NCBI GenBank assembly: GCA_016720115.1
Contig: JADJXT010000002.1
Location: 806,001-870,000, forward strand
Length of the DNA stretch: 64,000 nt
Direction of reading: 5' to 3'
Source: Sphingomonadales bacterium
GTDB taxonomy: Bacteria; Pseudomonadota; Alphaproteobacteria; Sphingomonadales; Sphingomonadaceae
Below the pieces are notes generated by a model. It did no database searches. It was given only the letters and a program-made list of their open reading frames with translations, and was not told where the DNA came from. Below, piece by piece: positions 41,914 through 50,416 of the stretch (its first letter is position 1; each line of letters opens with the position of its first letter). The position numbers and the translations under genes are program-made.

Positions 41914-43584
41914 TTACTTACAATTCGTCGCTGTTCCCGCGATCAAATCGACGCAGCGGCCGTCAATCTCATCCTTGGGAACGTCCAGCCCGATCAGGCT
42001 TGCGAGCGTGGGCATGATATCTGCCGTCTCGATACCATTGGGCTGTTCATAGGGGGAAACGCCCTTCCACCAGAACAGGATTGGCACCCGGCGGTCATAG
42101 CCCCAAGGTGAGCCGTGCGTCGCGACATAGCCGAAGCTGGTGTTCGGGATGGGAGTCACATAGCGCTTGAGCGCGACGAAGAAATCACCGGAGCGTTCGG
42201 GATCGAAACTCGCCCGCACGCGCTGGATCAGGCTCCAATCCTCTGGCGCGCCGGATGGCGATGGCGTCGCCGCAATTTCTTCCTTTGTGAATACGACCTC
42301 AACCTGCGGGTGGGTGCGATAGTGCTTGAGCGCGGCATCAAGCACCGCTGCCCGCTTGGCAGGGGGAATTTTGGTCGAAAGATAGATGTCGCCAAAGGGC
42401 GCGTCGCCCATGACGGCGGGTTCGGGGAGGTCGAACGCCTTGGCAAGTACCGGCCCCAAGCCCTGTGGCATCAGCTTGATATCTGCGCGCTCTGCGGCTG
42501 GCAGGCCCTGGATGCTGTTGCGCTCGGGCAGATCGTGGCCGCCATGATCGGCGGTAAGTACCGCCACATAGGGCACCTTGCTCTTGTCGAGCGCAGCGAA
42601 CATCCGGCCCAGCGTTGCATCGAGCAAGGCCATCTGCGTGCAGGTTTCTGCCCCCGCTGTGCCATAGGTGTGGCCCACATAGTCAGTGGCCGACAGGCTG
42701 ATCGCCAGCACGTCGGTCGCCGCGCCCCTGCCCAGTTTCTTCTCGCCAAAGGCGGCGAGCGCAAGATCGACGGTCAGCGAATCGAAATCGCCCGAGGCGC
42801 GGAACGCGCGGGCATCGCCAGCTTTGCGCTGCGGCAACGTGCCGACGGTCGCATCGCCGCCGATGCCGACCGCGCGCGAATGGCTGGCGCACTGGGCGGG
42901 CAGTTTGACCTTGGCGGGCTTATCGATCGCTGCCCTGGCGCGGCTGTTGACCAGCGCGGCACCCTTGGGCACCGCCGCCTCGCTTGCGGCATAGCTGCGG
43001 AACGCCTTGCCATCCCACCACATGGTGAGCGTGGTGTTGTGCCCCCCCATCATCACCGCGCCGCGATCCTTGCCGGAAACAGCGACGACCTGCGAAGCCG
43101 GGTTCACCGCGCGCATCCGGTCCCCCAAAGTTGGCACTTTGAGAAGATTGGGCGAGACGGTGTAGTCCGAACTGTTGCTGCCTGCGACGTCAACATCTTC
43201 GGAGCAATAGATGCCGTAGTCAGGCTTTCTATTCTTCCCGGTGCGTGCGCGCGACGGATCGAACCAGCCGTTCGCGACGATGCCGGTCCGCGACGGGCGG
43301 CTGCCAGTCAGGATCGTCGAATGGCCGGGGCAGGTTTCGGTCGCACCGTGGCTTTGATAGCCGTTCGGGAATGCGATGCCGCCTGCGAGCCGTTTAAGGC
43401 CGCCGGTAAAATCCTCGCGATACTCGTTGAAGATATCGGTCGAGAACTGGTCGACCGAGATCGCAACGATCAGCTTGGGCTCGGGCAGCTTCGCCTCCGG
43501 AGTGTTCGCCGCACTGCCCTGCGCGAATGCCGAGGTTGATACCAGCGCGGTCGCGCCGAGCAAAATTGAAGTGAATTTGTTCAT
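41914..43584 (-). CDS. secreted alkaline phosphatase, PhoK/PafA type
   Basis: The 556-residue protein has a signal peptide (ILLGATALVSTSAFAQ). It follows the PhoK-type active site: nucleophile Thr84 in HGATETCPGHST, Asn105 in VANGWFD, Lys172 and Arg174 in SGKDRGAVMMGG, and zinc ligands in LSATDYVGHTYG, LTADHGGHD and ATHGSPWGYDRRVP. Such enzymes from sphingomonads release phosphate from many monoesters outside the cytoplasm. It is the last gene of an operon with a hydrolase and an acyl-CoA ligase, 21 bp after the ligase gene. An in-frame ATG one codon upstream is possible. Confidence 0.9.
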   Translation of the reverse strand: MNKFTSILLGATALVSTSAFAQGSAANTPEAKLPEPKLIVAISVDQFSTDIFNEYREDFTGGLKRLAGGIAFPNGYQSHGATETCPGHSTILTGSRPSRTGIVANGWFDPSRARTGKNRKPDYGIYCSEDVDVAGSNSSDYTVSPNLLKVPTLGDRMRAVNPASQVVAVSGKDRGAVMMGGHNTTLTMWWDGKAFRSYAASEAAVPKGAALVNSRARAAIDKPAKVKLPAQCASHSRAVGIGGDATVGTLPQRKAGDARAFRASGDFDSLTVDLALAAFGEKKLGRGAATDVLAISLSATDYVGHTYGTAGAETCTQMALLDATLGRMFAALDKSKVPYVAVLTADHGGHDLPERNSIQGLPAAERADIKLMPQGLGPVLAKAFDLPEPAVMGDAPFGDIYLSTKIPPAKRAAVLDAALKHYRTHPQVEVVFTKEEIAATPSPSGAPEDWSLIQRVRASFDPERSGDFFVALKRYVTPIPNTSFGYVATHGSPWGYDRRVPILFWWKGVSPYEQPNGIETADIMPTLASLIGLDVPKDEIDGRCVDLIAGTATNCK

Positions 43585-43605
43585 CATTCCCGTCCTGTCC
43601 AAAAT

Positions 43606-45288
43606 TCAAACGCCTTCTTCGACGCGCAACGCCTTGCGATCAAGCTTGCCGATCATTGTCTTGGGCAATGCCTCGCGCACGACGACCGCGAGAACCCGCT
43701 CATGCTTGCCCAATTGCGGATTGAGCCAATCCGCCAACGCCTCACCCGACGCCGACTGCCCGTCGTTCAGCGTAACGAACGCCTTGGGCCGCTCGCCCGA
43801 ATAGGGGTCGGGCACGCCGATCACCAAAGCCTCCTTCACCGCCGGGTGCTGGTAGAGGATATCCTCTACCTGGCTCGGAAAAACCTTGAACCCGCCGACG
43901 GCGATCATGTCCTTCAGCCGGTCGACGATGAAGATGAAGCCATCCCCGTCGATCGTCGCGACATCGCCCGTGCGCAGCCAGCCGTCAACAAACACGTCCG
44001 CCGTCGCTTCGGGCTTGTTCCAGTATCCGGCCATGATCTGCGGCCCTTTGGCCAGCAATTCGCCAGGCTCTCCATCGGGGGCCGGTTTGCTGGGGTCTTC
44101 CTTGTCGGCAAGGCGCACATGTGTGCCGGGGATGGGCTGGCCGATGCTGCCGGTCTTGTTCAGACCTTCATAGGGGTTGCACGAAATCACGCCAGAGCTT
44201 TCGGTGAGGCCATAGCCCTCGATTACCGCCGCATGCGCGACACCTTCAAACCGGGCCTTCAACTCCGCTGCCAGCGGCGCGCCGCCCGAGATGCAGGCAC
44301 GCAGCGAGCTGAAATCGGTATTGGGCAATTCGGCATTGTCGAGCAGCGCCTGATACATGGTCGGCACACCGGGCATCGCGGTAACCTTCGTCCGGTTGAC
44401 CGCCTTCAACGCCGCCGTCGCTTCGAAACGCGGCAACATCACGATTTTCCCGCCATTGTCGATCGTGCGGTTGAGCACGGTGGCATTGGCGAAAACATGG
44501 AAGAATGGCAGCACGCCCAATATCCGGTCCTCGGCGGGCGCGGCGGGCTGGTTGGCGCGGCTGTGCGGATCGATCAAATTGATCTGCCGCGCATTGGCGC
44601 TGATATTCTGGTGGGTCAGCATCGCCCCCTTGGGCGTGCCCGTTGTGCCGCCGGTATATTGCAACTGCGCGATATCCCTTTCGGGATCGCAAGGCACCGG
44701 CACCACCTTGCCATCATTGGCGATAACATCCCGAAAGCGGGTGATGCGGTTGTCCGCAGGAATGGTGGCGATTTCCGACCTTTTGAAGAGACGATAGGCC
44801 AGCCCCTTCAGGCGCGGCAGGGCTTCGGCGACGCTGCCGACGATAAGCTGGCCCAGTTCGGATTTGTCGAGAACCTTCAACGCCGTGGGCAGCAGCGCCG
44901 CCGCCGAAACAGTCACCAATATGCTGGTGCCGCTGTCTGCCACCTGATGCGACAATTCATCGACCATGTAGAGCGGCGAGAAATTGACCACCGTGGCACC
45001 GGCAAGCATCGCACCATAATATGCGACGATATAGTGCGGCACATTGGGCAGGAACAGGCCGATATGATCGCCCTTTCCAATGCCGCGCAATTGCAGCCCC
45101 CTGGCGAATTTGCGCACGCCCATTTCCATGTCTGCATAGCTATATTTGCGGCCCATGAAATCGGCCAAAGGCGCCCCACCCATCCGCGTCGCCGAGCGCA
45201 AGAACATGTCGTGCACCGACAAGGGTGGAAAGCTCTGCTCCCATTTCGAGGGATGCAGGTAATTGGTAGCCCAGGGGGTCGCGTTCAT
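43606..45288 (-). CDS. fadD: long-chain fatty acid-CoA ligase
   Basis: The 560-residue ANL-family enzyme has the AMP-binding loop YTGGTTGTPKGAMLTH near residue 215, GYGLTESSGV, and the C-terminal WLRTGDVATIDGDGFIFIVDR (in part) and LPKTMIGKLDRKAL with the catalytic lysine. It activates fatty acids as acyl-CoA through an acyl-adenylate. It lies 9 bp after the MBL hydrolase gene, so the two are probably coupled. Confidence 0.93.
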   Translation of the reverse strand: MNATPWATNYLHPSKWEQSFPPLSVHDMFLRSATRMGGAPLADFMGRKYSYADMEMGVRKFARGLQLRGIGKGDHIGLFLPNVPHYIVAYYGAMLAGATVVNFSPLYMVDELSHQVADSGTSILVTVSAAALLPTALKVLDKSELGQLIVGSVAEALPRLKGLAYRLFKRSEIATIPADNRITRFRDVIANDGKVVPVPCDPERDIAQLQYTGGTTGTPKGAMLTHQNISANARQINLIDPHSRANQPAAPAEDRILGVLPFFHVFANATVLNRTIDNGGKIVMLPRFEATAALKAVNRTKVTAMPGVPTMYQALLDNAELPNTDFSSLRACISGGAPLAAELKARFEGVAHAAVIEGYGLTESSGVISCNPYEGLNKTGSIGQPIPGTHVRLADKEDPSKPAPDGEPGELLAKGPQIMAGYWNKPEATADVFVDGWLRTGDVATIDGDGFIFIVDRLKDMIAVGGFKVFPSQVEDILYQHPAVKEALVIGVPDPYSGERPKAFVTLNDGQSASGEALADWLNPQLGKHERVLAVVVREALPKTMIGKLDRKALRVEEGV

Positions 45289-45297
45289 AACTCTCCT

Positions 45298-46407
45298 CTA
45301 CGCGGCGCTATACCAGCCAACCCCGTCAATTGTCTCCACTTTTGCGCGACCGGTCGCCACCAGATGCACCAGATGCGCATGCGATTCCCCAGCGGCGAGA
45401 CCGAAAACAGTCTCGTCAATCGGTCGATCGAACAGCAGCGCGAACGTATCTACCGCGCGCATCGCCCGTTCGCGCAGCGCAACCTCCAGCTTGTCGAGCC
45501 GGTCGTGATGCCCTTCGGCCAGCTTGTCGAGGCGCACATGCACCCCGCGGAAGGGCGAACCATGCGCGGGCAGCACCAGCATGTCGCCGGGCAGCTTGCG
45601 CCGGAACTTCGCGATCGAATCGAGCCATTCGCCCAGCGGATCGGCATCGGGTTCGCTATCCATGATCGAAACATTGCTGGTGATGCGCGGCAATATCTGG
45701 TCACCTGCGATGATCACGCCATTATGATGATCGACCAGACAGGTATGTTCGGGGGTATGGCCACCGCCGGTCATCGCCTCCCACACGCGCCCGCCAATGC
45801 GGACATGCTGCCCGTCCTCAAGCCTGCGATGCCCGGTGGGCAGTTGCGAGACAGCCCGGGCAAAACCGCCAAAACCGCGCTTGCGCATATCCTCCACCTG
45901 CAGCTCGCTATAGCCTTGGAAGCGCCTGCGATCGAGAATCTCCTTCGGCGGCTCGTCGCGCTGGTCGGCGGTCAGCATCCGCGCCATCAGCCATTCGGTG
46001 CGGTTCATCCAGAGCTGCACCTTGCAGCGGTTGGCAAGCCAGCCCGCGCAGCCGACATGGTCGGGATGGAAATGGGTCACGAAGATGCGCGTCATCCGCT
46101 GGTCGCCAAGCGCGCCTTCGAGCAGCTTCTTCCACTCTTCGATCACCGGCGGCATGAACAGCCCGGTATCGGCAATGGCAAAGCCTTCGCCCTGCTCGTC
46201 GCGATCGTCGAGCAGCCAGATATTGATATGGTTGAGGTTGCCCGGCACCGGCATTCGCGTCCACCCCATGTCAGGTGCGAGCGGATAGATTTCGCCATAG
46301 CCCGGGACATGCTCGCCCAGCGGATAGGTCAGACCCTTGATCTCGATCGGTTCGAACCCGTGATCGGCAAGCGACATGTCATAGGCGGGAAGTGTTTCGG
46401 CAGTCAT
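45298..46407 (-). CDS. metallo-beta-lactamase-fold hydrolase
   Basis: The 369-residue protein has VTHFHPDHVGCAG (HxHxDH) near residue 115, a later histidine in GGHTPEHTCLVD and an aspartate/histidine region IIAGDQILPR. A C-terminal winged-helix-like domain common in this hydrolase group (LACTB2-like) follows. The substrate is unknown; thioesters are a reasonable guess next to fadD. ATG 46407 has ggcagg upstream and was preferred to one 36 bp earlier. Confidence 0.88.
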   Translation of the reverse strand: MTAETLPAYDMSLADHGFEPIEIKGLTYPLGEHVPGYGEIYPLAPDMGWTRMPVPGNLNHINIWLLDDRDEQGEGFAIADTGLFMPPVIEEWKKLLEGALGDQRMTRIFVTHFHPDHVGCAGWLANRCKVQLWMNRTEWLMARMLTADQRDEPPKEILDRRRFQGYSELQVEDMRKRGFGGFARAVSQLPTGHRRLEDGQHVRIGGRVWEAMTGGGHTPEHTCLVDHHNGVIIAGDQILPRITSNVSIMDSEPDADPLGEWLDSIAKFRRKLPGDMLVLPAHGSPFRGVHVRLDKLAEGHHDRLDKLEVALRERAMRAVDTFALLFDRPIDETVFGLAAGESHAHLVHLVATGRAKVETIDGVGWYSAA

Positions 46408-46554
46408 GACCAACTGCCTGCCCCATACGTCACCGTTGCGCAATGGTGACGTTAGGGAAGGTACGCCAATGGCCCGCCAATCGCGCGCTGGCTCGGGGGA
46501 TCGATTGAAATTGGGCGGACGTGACGGGTGGCTAAATGGGTGCTGTCGCCGTTA

Positions 46555-47881
46555 TTCGTAATTCCTCTCCCTTTGCGGGATAGGATAGGACGCCTTGGCC
46601 GCAAGGCTTAGGTGAAGTTGGAGAGGGGCTGCTGCCGCCAACGGCGGTGCACCACTCTTGAGTCAAGCCAACCCGCCCGTAGCGCCAGATTGTTTCACGC
46701 AGAGACGCAGAGTTCCGCAGAGAACGCGGAGAACGCGGAGAGGCTGGATTTGAATCTAATATTGTGTCCCGGAATTCTGAGTAAACTGGCGCCATAATTC
46801 GAACGGAAGGATTGATTCGATTACAACGCAAAACTGCTAAAAAATCGCTCTTAGCTTCCCTGGATTCACGCCTGTTGCGCTATTTTGTGAATCTAGGGAC
46901 AGGGTGTGCGGGGGCGGATATGCGAGGCCGCTGGGAGTGTGATATTCAGGCTGTCAAAGAGCGGGGGGAAGCATATGGCAATGACGGCATGTAGGGCAGG
47001 GCGACAAATAGTGACGGTGGCTCGGCAGCGAACACAGAACATGCTACTTAGTATTGCGTCCCCGGAATTGATTGCTACCACTGTCGTTGGGTTGTCCAAA
47101 TGAGGATAGGGCTAGCATGAAAAGATTTGGGATGGCTGTCGCAGCGGTGCTGGCATTCACCGGTTCAGCAAACGCTGGACCATGGCAGCATGATGAAAAA
47201 GACTACGGTCACCTAGCGTGGCAAGAGTCGAAGGATGGCAAGTATCAATTGGGGTTTATGTGTGGGGAAGATGCCGACGACGGTGCCTTCTATATCCGAA
47301 CTTCGGAACGCTACGAGGCTACGACAAGCTATGCCGATGCCGTTCCCACTACGTTTGCATCGAACGGAAAAACGCTTGAAATGTCGGGTGTGTTCGAAAC
47401 ACGGGCAGGTATGGTTAGTGTGTATTTCGACTCCATGTCTAAGCTCGCTTTGTTGTATGACCTGATCGCCAATGCGAAAGGTGACATTAAGATCAATTTC
47501 TTTGACAAGCAGATGTCATTTTCGTCAGAGGGTTCGGCGGCGGCTTTGGAATATGCCGCCCCCGGTAGCCCCGACAACTGCAACCCATGGGGGATGTGAT
47601 TGATTTGGTTTTCAGCGCGGTTCGGCCATGGAATTAGGCAAACGGCGACAATCGGTCGCGTCCACCCATAAGAAATTCCGGGGACACCAAATTCCGGTGA
47701 CAATACTTAATTCAGATTCATCCCCTCCGCGCCTCCGCGTGAAACTATCTGGTGCTATGTTCGGGTTAGCACAGCTTGTGTGTGAAGCACCACGTCAGCG
47801 GCGGCACCCCCTCTCCAACTTCGCCTAAGCCTTACGGCCAAGGCTTCGCATCCTCTCCCGCAAGGCGAGAGGCAATACGAA
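46555..47881. repeat. cassette bounded by long diverged inverted repeats
   Basis: The left arm (46555-46779) and right arm (47688-47881) are inverse copies over about 200 bp with gaps. Shared blocks include ccttggccg.aaggcttagg, gaagttggagaggg, gcgccagattgtttcacgc against gcaccagatagtttcacgc, and ccggaatt. Further ccggaatt motifs after gtcccc occur at 47058-47068 and 47673-47681. Between the arms lies one secreted protein gene. The 709-bp gap 46408-47116 and the 324-bp gap 47600-47923 contain nothing else I can support. Confidence 0.75.
47117..47599 (+). CDS. secreted protein of unknown function
   Basis: The 160-residue protein has a signal peptide (MAVAAVLAFTGSANA, cleavage before GPW). The mature part is about 140 residues with few charges and two cysteines (GFMCGEDADD and PDNCNPWGM) that could form one disulfide. 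I recognise no family. GC content is lower than in neighbouring core genes, and the gene sits inside an inverted-repeat cassette, so it may have arrived by transfer. Confidence 0.65.
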   Translation: MKRFGMAVAAVLAFTGSANAGPWQHDEKDYGHLAWQESKDGKYQLGFMCGEDADDGAFYIRTSERYEATTSYADAVPTTFASNGKTLEMSGVFETRAGMVSVYFDSMSKLALLYDLIANAKGDIKINFFDKQMSFSSEGSAAALEYAAPGSPDNCNPWGM

Positions 47882-47923
47882 GTCGGGGAACATCCACAAA
47901 TGCGCCAGACCCGCCAGCAGGCC

Positions 47924-48631
47924 TTATTCGCCCGATTTCTTGAACAGCGTTTCGGCGGTCAGTTCGGCGGGGGCTTCCTCTTCGCCGTGCAGTGCTTCTT
48001 CGGCGGCGCGCTTGGCTTCGTCGCGTTCGGCGCGCAGTTGATCGAGCAGTGCCTGCTTGTCGCCGGCGAAACGGCTGTCATCGGCGGCCTTGTCTTCAAG
48101 GCCCGCTTTCTTCGCGGCGCGCGCGACGATGGCATCGAGTTCGCGCTGCGAGCAGAGGCCGAGCGTTACCGGATCCTTTGGCTGGATTTCGCTGATGTTC
48201 CAGTGGCTGCGCTCACGGATTGCCTGGATCGTGTTGCGCGTCGTGCCGATCAGCTTGCAGATCGCCCCGTCCGAGATTTCGGGATGATTGCGCAGCAGCC
48301 AGGCGATGCCATCGGGCTTGTCCTGACGCTTTGACACGGGGGTGTAGCGCGGGCCCTTTGTGCGGCGCACCTGTTCCGGCCCCTTGCTGATCTTCAGGGC
48401 ATAGTCCGCATCGGCCTGGCCCTTTTCGATTTCGTCCATGGTCAGTTCGCCCGCACGCACGGGATCGCGACCGGTATATTTGGTGCCGGTCATGTCATCG
48501 GCCATCGCCTGAACTTCCAGAATATGCAGGCCGCAAAATTCGGCAATCTGCTGAAAGCTCAATCCGGTGTTGTCGACCAGCCATGCAGCGGTCGCGTGCG
48601 GCATCAGGGGAACAAGTCCGTTCTGGGCCAT
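47924..48631 (-). CDS. DUF1013 protein, TrcR-like cell cycle regulator
   Basis: The 235-residue protein has the family start PLMPHATAAWLVDNTGLSFQ, a helix-turn-helix-like ITDAW-type segment and GAICKLIGTTRNTIQAIRERSHWN in the middle, then a charged C-terminal tail. DUF1013 proteins occur almost only in alphaproteobacteria and include the conserved essential TrcR of Caulobacter, an RNA-polymerase-associated transcription factor. Its presence supports the taxonomic placement. Confidence 0.9.
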   Translation of the reverse strand: MAQNGLVPLMPHATAAWLVDNTGLSFQQIAEFCGLHILEVQAMADDMTGTKYTGRDPVRAGELTMDEIEKGQADADYALKISKGPEQVRRTKGPRYTPVSKRQDKPDGIAWLLRNHPEISDGAICKLIGTTRNTIQAIRERSHWNISEIQPKDPVTLGLCSQRELDAIVARAAKKAGLEDKAADDSRFAGDKQALLDQLRAERDEAKRAAEEALHGEEEAPAELTAETLFKKSGE

Positions 48632-48995
48632 GTCTGATTCTCCAATAAATAGGGCCGCCCCTTACCGGAGCGGCCTGAATATGGCGCCCGCTTAGGCCAA
48701 AGCCGCCCTTACGGCAAGCATCATTCGTCGGAAAAGTCTGCATTCCTATGCAGGAAAGGCTTGACTGCATTAATTGCGCACTTAACACTGCGCATTGCCA
48801 AAGGTTTGAGGAGACCTTCGAAGACGTAATTTGATTCCACTACATCGTAATTTCGTAGCAATTCATGAAGGGAGAGGACCATGCGTAAGCTACATTTAGT
48901 AAGTACGGCTGCGCTTGTCATTTCAATGGCAATGCCAGCCTATGCGCAAACAGCGCCACAGGCCGATGAAGATACCGGATATAATGACGAAATCG

Positions 48996-50416
48996 GGTCG
49001 CGTCCGTCAAGGTGGTGTAATTTCGGCTGTGGCCGTGGGCCATCGTCAGGCGGCTTTGGCGGTGATGTGTAGGGGCTGATTTTCCTCCTCGATCATGGGT
49101 TGGTTGAGTTCGGCCATGCCTTCGATCTGCATGTATCGGTGCTGGAGCTGCCACTCGTCGTTCTGCTCCATCAGCACAGCCCCGACGAGGCGGATGATGC
49201 TGTCTTCGTTCGGGAAGATTCCGACGACGTCGGCGCGGCGCTTGACCTCCTTGTTGAGCCGCTCGAGCGGATTGGTTGAGTGTAACTTCGTGCGGTGCTG
49301 GGTGGGAAAGCCGGTGTAGGCGAGCACGTCGGTTTCGGCCTCGTCCATGCAGGCGCCGAGCTTGGGCCAACGGGTGCGCAACTGGTCGGCGACCTGTCGC
49401 CAGACCTGCGTTGCGCTTTTCTGATCGGGCTGCAGGAAGACCTGGCGGATCGCGGCGGCGACGACAGTGTTCTGGCCCTTGGGCACATAGGACAGGGCAT
49501 TGCGCATGAAGTGCACCCGGCAGCGCTGCCAGGTGGCGCCCATGACGCGGGTGATCGCGCCCTTGAGGCCCTCGTGAGCATCGGAGATGACCAGCTTCAC
49601 GCCGGTAAGACCGCGCCGAACAAGGTCCTTCAGGAAGTCGGACCAGAAGACCTCCGCTTCCGAGGGGCCGATATGCAGGCCGACGATCTCGCGCCGGCCC
49701 TCGGTGTTGACGGCCATGGCGATTATTGCGGCAACGCTGATGATCCGCCCGCCTTCGCGTACCTTGAGATAGGTGGCATCGAGCCAGAGATACGGCCATT
49801 CGCCGGTGAGCGGGCGTTTCAGAAAGGCATGGACGCGCTCGTCAATGTCCTTGCAAAGCTTGGAGACGGTGGACTTGGAGATGCCGGTCATGCCCATGGC
49901 CTGGACGAGTTCATCGACCCGCCGGGTGCTGACCCCGCCGATCCACGCTTCCTGGATCACCGCAACCAGCGCTTTCTCGACCATCTTGCGGGGCTCAAGG
50001 AAGCCCGGAAAGTAGGACCCAGCACGCAGCTTGGGGATTTTCAGGTTCAGCGTGCCTACCCGGGTATCCAGCGAACGGTCGCGATAGCCGTTGCGCCAGG
50101 TCGCGCGCTCGCTGCTGCGTTCGTGGCGACCCGCGCCGATCAGGCCATCAACGTCGGCCTCCATGATCAGCTGCAGCACGTTCTCGGCGATGGTGCGCAA
50201 AAATCCGGTTGGCCGCCCTTCGCAGCAAGCTCTTCGATCAGTAATCTGTCCTCGGTCATCGGGAACTCCTCTTCGTCACGGTTGAAGTGTGCAAACTCCA
50301 CCATAACGATGAACCCGGTGGCCACCAGCGACGCCGCATTCCGGGGTGGGGCATGCCCCACCCCGGAATACACCATCGCCTACACCGGAAATTACACCAC
50401 GAGCGCGGACGCTAAC
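48996..50416. mobile_element. IS256-family insertion sequence, 1421 bp
   Basis: The ends are imperfect inverted repeats of about 29 bp: ggtcgcgtccgtcaaggtgg at the left and, inverted, gttagcgtccgcgctcgtgg at the right, both continuing tgtaattt. An 8-bp duplication, cgaaatcg, flanks the element (48988-48995 and 50417-50424). Size, end structure and duplication length are typical of IS256. One mutator-type transposase gene lies on the minus strand. A second palindrome (ggggtggggcatgccccacc, 50343-50362) lies near the right end. Confidence 0.95.
49046..50259 (-). CDS. IS256-family transposase, with apparent 1-base frameshift near its start
   Basis: The main frame (49046-50200) encodes 384 residues of a mutator-type transposase: NGYRDRSLDTRVGTLNLKIP, the DDE acids expected in YLWLDATYLKVREGG, VISDAHEGL and NPLERLNKEVKRR, and HFMRNALSYVP. 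The natural start MTEDRLLIEELAAKGGQPDF at 50259, with a gaggag site, is in another frame. The frames meet at a run of five T (minus strand gatttttgcg); six T would give one continuous protein. So either one base was lost, a -1 slip occurs there, or the run was misread in sequencing. Confidence 0.88.

Noticed and set aside
43702..46449. 915-codon open frame on the plus strand
   Set aside because: It is antisense to the acyl-CoA ligase and metallo-hydrolase genes, is rich in histidine, arginine and glutamine, and shows no domain.
48881..49072. Possible 63-residue secreted glycine-rich peptide
   Set aside because: The first 38 codons are the start of the receptor gene; the glycine-rich end is read-through into the IS256 terminal repeat.
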